6,083 nt of DNA from Campylobacterales bacterium (GTDB lineage Bacteria > Campylobacterota > Campylobacteria > Campylobacterales > Hydrogenimonadaceae): contig JALSPH010000276.1 of NCBI GenBank assembly GCA_026986055.1, positions 1 through 6,083 on the forward strand. The letters run 5' to 3'. Shown here piece after piece: positions 4,440 through 6,083 of this stretch (position 1 is its first letter; each line of letters begins with the position of its first letter). A program made the position numbers and the translations under genes. The notes beneath the pieces were generated by a model. That model was not told the DNA's origin and searched no databases. It worked only from the letters and a program-made list of their open reading frames with translations.

Positions 4440-6083
4440 ATGAAAAGATATAAACAACCTCTTGCTCTATTTACCATTTTGCTTTTTATAGGGTGCGGCG
4501 GAGAGGAGCAGCTTCAAAGCGAGAGTCGAAAGAGTCTCTTCGATAGTACAAACGGATACGATATTCGAACCCAAAGCGTAAAAAATCCATCTGCCTACAT
4601 ACCCTCCATGTGTTACACGAAAACTCAAGATAGGCTCGGGGTGCACAACCCATGCTACGTTTGTCACAATAGAAATATAGAGCCAAATCCAATACTTGAA
4701 AATGAGACTTTACAAACATTTTACGACTTTCCGGCACCTGCCAAAGTGAACCCTTTTAAAAATCTGTTTGAAGATTTCAGTAGCGATGTTTCAAAAATAA
4801 GCGACGACGAGATAACGAGATATGTAAACAGAAGCAACTATATAGATGAAAATGGGGAGTTGACACTTAGCAAAAATCTTGAAAACCTGCCTGAGATTTG
4901 GGATATGGACGGCGATGGAGAGTGGAGCGGTTATATACCTGATTGCTACTATAACTTCGATGAGAACGGATTTGACAGAGAGAGCGACGGAAGCTATACC
5001 GGTTGGGTAGCTTTTGCCTATATACCGTTTCTAGGCACTTTTTGGCCTACAAACGGCTCTACCGACGATGTTTTGATAAGACTGCCGGACTATTTTCGTA
5101 AGTTCGATGCAGATGGCGAGTTCAACGCTACCGTTTATAAAGTCAACCTTTCGATAGTGGAGTCTTTGGTAAAAAGAGAAGATGTTAAGATAGAACCTGT
5201 TGATGAGAGGCTTTTTGGAGTAGACCTGGACAAGGACGGCAATATATCGATAGCTTCAAAGATAAAGTATGATTGGGCGCCTACGAAAGGCAGGCAGATG
5301 TACTATGTCGGTGCTGCAAAAGATTTGCAGCTAAATGGAGCGATCGAGCTTGCGGCCGGGCTCTTTCCGAAAGGTACCGAATTTTTGCACTCTGTAAGAT
5401 ATATAAAAAGCGATGCAAAGGGTACCGTATCCATCGCTCCCAGAATGAAGGAGCTTAGATATGCGAAAAAACTCTTTTGGCTTACGTACGCAGACTTGAA
5501 AAACATTGCATATACGAAAATAAAAGAGAAAGATTTGAACCCGGAGAGGCTGGAGAGTTTTCAAGGAAATATGGAGATCGGTTTAAGTAACGGCCAGGGG
5601 TGGGTGTACCAAGGGTTCATAGAGGATAGGTACGGAGAGTTGCGACCCCAAAGCTACGAAGAGACACTAAACTGCATGGGGTGTCACAGCGGCATTACCG
5701 CAACCGTCGATTCCATATTTTCATACCAAAGAAAGCTCAACGATTGGCGCAGCGGTTTTTACCACTGGAGCCAAAAGAGCCTAAAAGGGGTAAAGGAGCT
5801 TAGGTATAGCGACGGCAGCGGCGAATTTAGCACATATTTGAGGTTGAATGGCGCAGGTGACGAGTTTAGAGACAACGAGGAGATAAAAAGGAGGTTCTTT
5901 CTTTCAAACGGTGAAATCAATACTACTATGGTAGAAAAAATGGGTGAAGATATCTCTTTGCTGCTATACCCTTCACACGAAAGGGCTATGAAGCTCAATA
6001 AAGCGTATAGATCTCTGGTTTTGAAACAGAGATTTTTAGAGGGTAGGGCTGCTCACGTAGAACCACTGAGTCAAACGGTTCAT
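4440..6083 (+). CDS. diheme c-type cytochrome lipoprotein (partial, 3' end beyond window)
   Basis: An open frame of 548 codons with no stop before the window edge. Residues 1-18 are a signal peptide and IGC at 17-19 is a lipobox, so the product should be membrane-anchored and exported. There are two heme c sites: CYVCH (72-76) and CMGCH (412-416, followed by SGITATVDSIFSYQRK). Between them lie acidic Ca-loop-like motifs, DMDGDGEW (155-162) and DLDKDGNIS (262-270); the second fits DxDxDG but lacks the usual final Glu. Cys58 and Cys169 are the other cysteines outside the heme sites and lipobox and could form a disulfide. A TGA at 4428-4430 is in frame upstream, so ATG at 4440 is the first start; AAGGGA at 4430-4435 is its ribosome site. 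It sits 49 bases behind phoX on the same strand with no clear promoter of its own, so co-transcription is likely. I do not recognise a named family, and more hemes may lie past the window. Confidence 0.9.
   Translation, partial: MKRYKQPLALFTILLFIGCGGEEQLQSESRKSLFDSTNGYDIRTQSVKNPSAYIPSMCYTKTQDRLGVHNPCYVCHNRNIEPNPILENETLQTFYDFPAPAKVNPFKNLFEDFSSDVSKISDDEITRYVNRSNYIDENGELTLSKNLENLPEIWDMDGDGEWSGYIPDCYYNFDENGFDRESDGSYTGWVAFAYIPFLGTFWPTNGSTDDVLIRLPDYFRKFDADGEFNATVYKVNLSIVESLVKREDVKIEPVDERLFGVDLDKDGNISIASKIKYDWAPTKGRQMYYVGAAKDLQLNGAIELAAGLFPKGTEFLHSVRYIKSDAKGTVSIAPRMKELRYAKKLFWLTYADLKNIAYTKIKEKDLNPERLESFQGNMEIGLSNGQGWVYQGFIEDRYGELRPQSYEETLNCMGCHSGITATVDSIFSYQRKLNDWRSGFYHWSQKSLKGVKELRYSDGSGEFSTYLRLNGAGDEFRDNEEIKRRFFLSNGEINTTMVEKMGEDISLLLYPSHERAMKLNKAYRSLVLKQRFLEGRAAHVEPLSQTVH

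Noticed and set aside
5273..5458. 61-codon plus-strand open frame inside the diheme lipoprotein gene
   Set aside because: The main frame continues from 4440 to the window edge with two heme motifs and a lipobox; the small frame is a chance overlap.

Overview
The window looks like a Campylobacterota (Epsilonproteobacteria) chromosome, perhaps a Sulfurovum/Sulfurimonas/Hydrogenimonas-type chemolithotroph. This rests on gene content (small c-type cytochromes, a Lys/Pro-rich TonB, a PhoX phosphatase), moderate GC and heavy use of ATA (Ile) and AGA (Arg) codons. It is an inference, because no rRNA or other marker gene is present. There is no sign of a mobile element, CRISPR array, tRNA or rRNA.

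Layout. (1) 42-1306, plus strand: a small secreted monoheme cytochrome c and a CitE/HpcH-family lyase/aldolase, joined by a 4-base GTGA stop/start overlap. (2) 1311-2216, minus strand: an orphan TonB-like energy transducer, convergent with the lyase gene and only 4 bases from it. (3) 2217-2551: a 335-base divergent intergenic region rich in regulatory-looking structure. It holds four GTAAC-type repeats at exactly 11-bp spacing (a PHO-box-like array), a 9-bp dyad overlapping them, a 12-bp inverted repeat further upstream, and a 7-bp dyad around the likely tonB -10. (4) 2552-4390, plus strand: a full-length PhoX-family (DUF839) metallophosphatase made as a lipoprotein. (5) 4440 to the window edge, plus strand: a lipoprotein with two CxxCH heme sites 340 residues apart and Ca-loop-like motifs. 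It lies 49 bases behind phoX, with a perfect 10-bp hairpin in the gap, and runs off the window without a stop.

How it fits together. The phoX gene and the heme lipoprotein are probably one transcription unit, driven from the 11-bp repeat array and therefore plausibly induced by phosphate starvation. Pairing an iron/calcium phosphatase lipoprotein with a diheme cytochrome lipoprotein under a PHO-like control region is the most unusual feature here. The cytochrome-lyase pair at the left end is tightly coupled in translation although the products should sit in different compartments.
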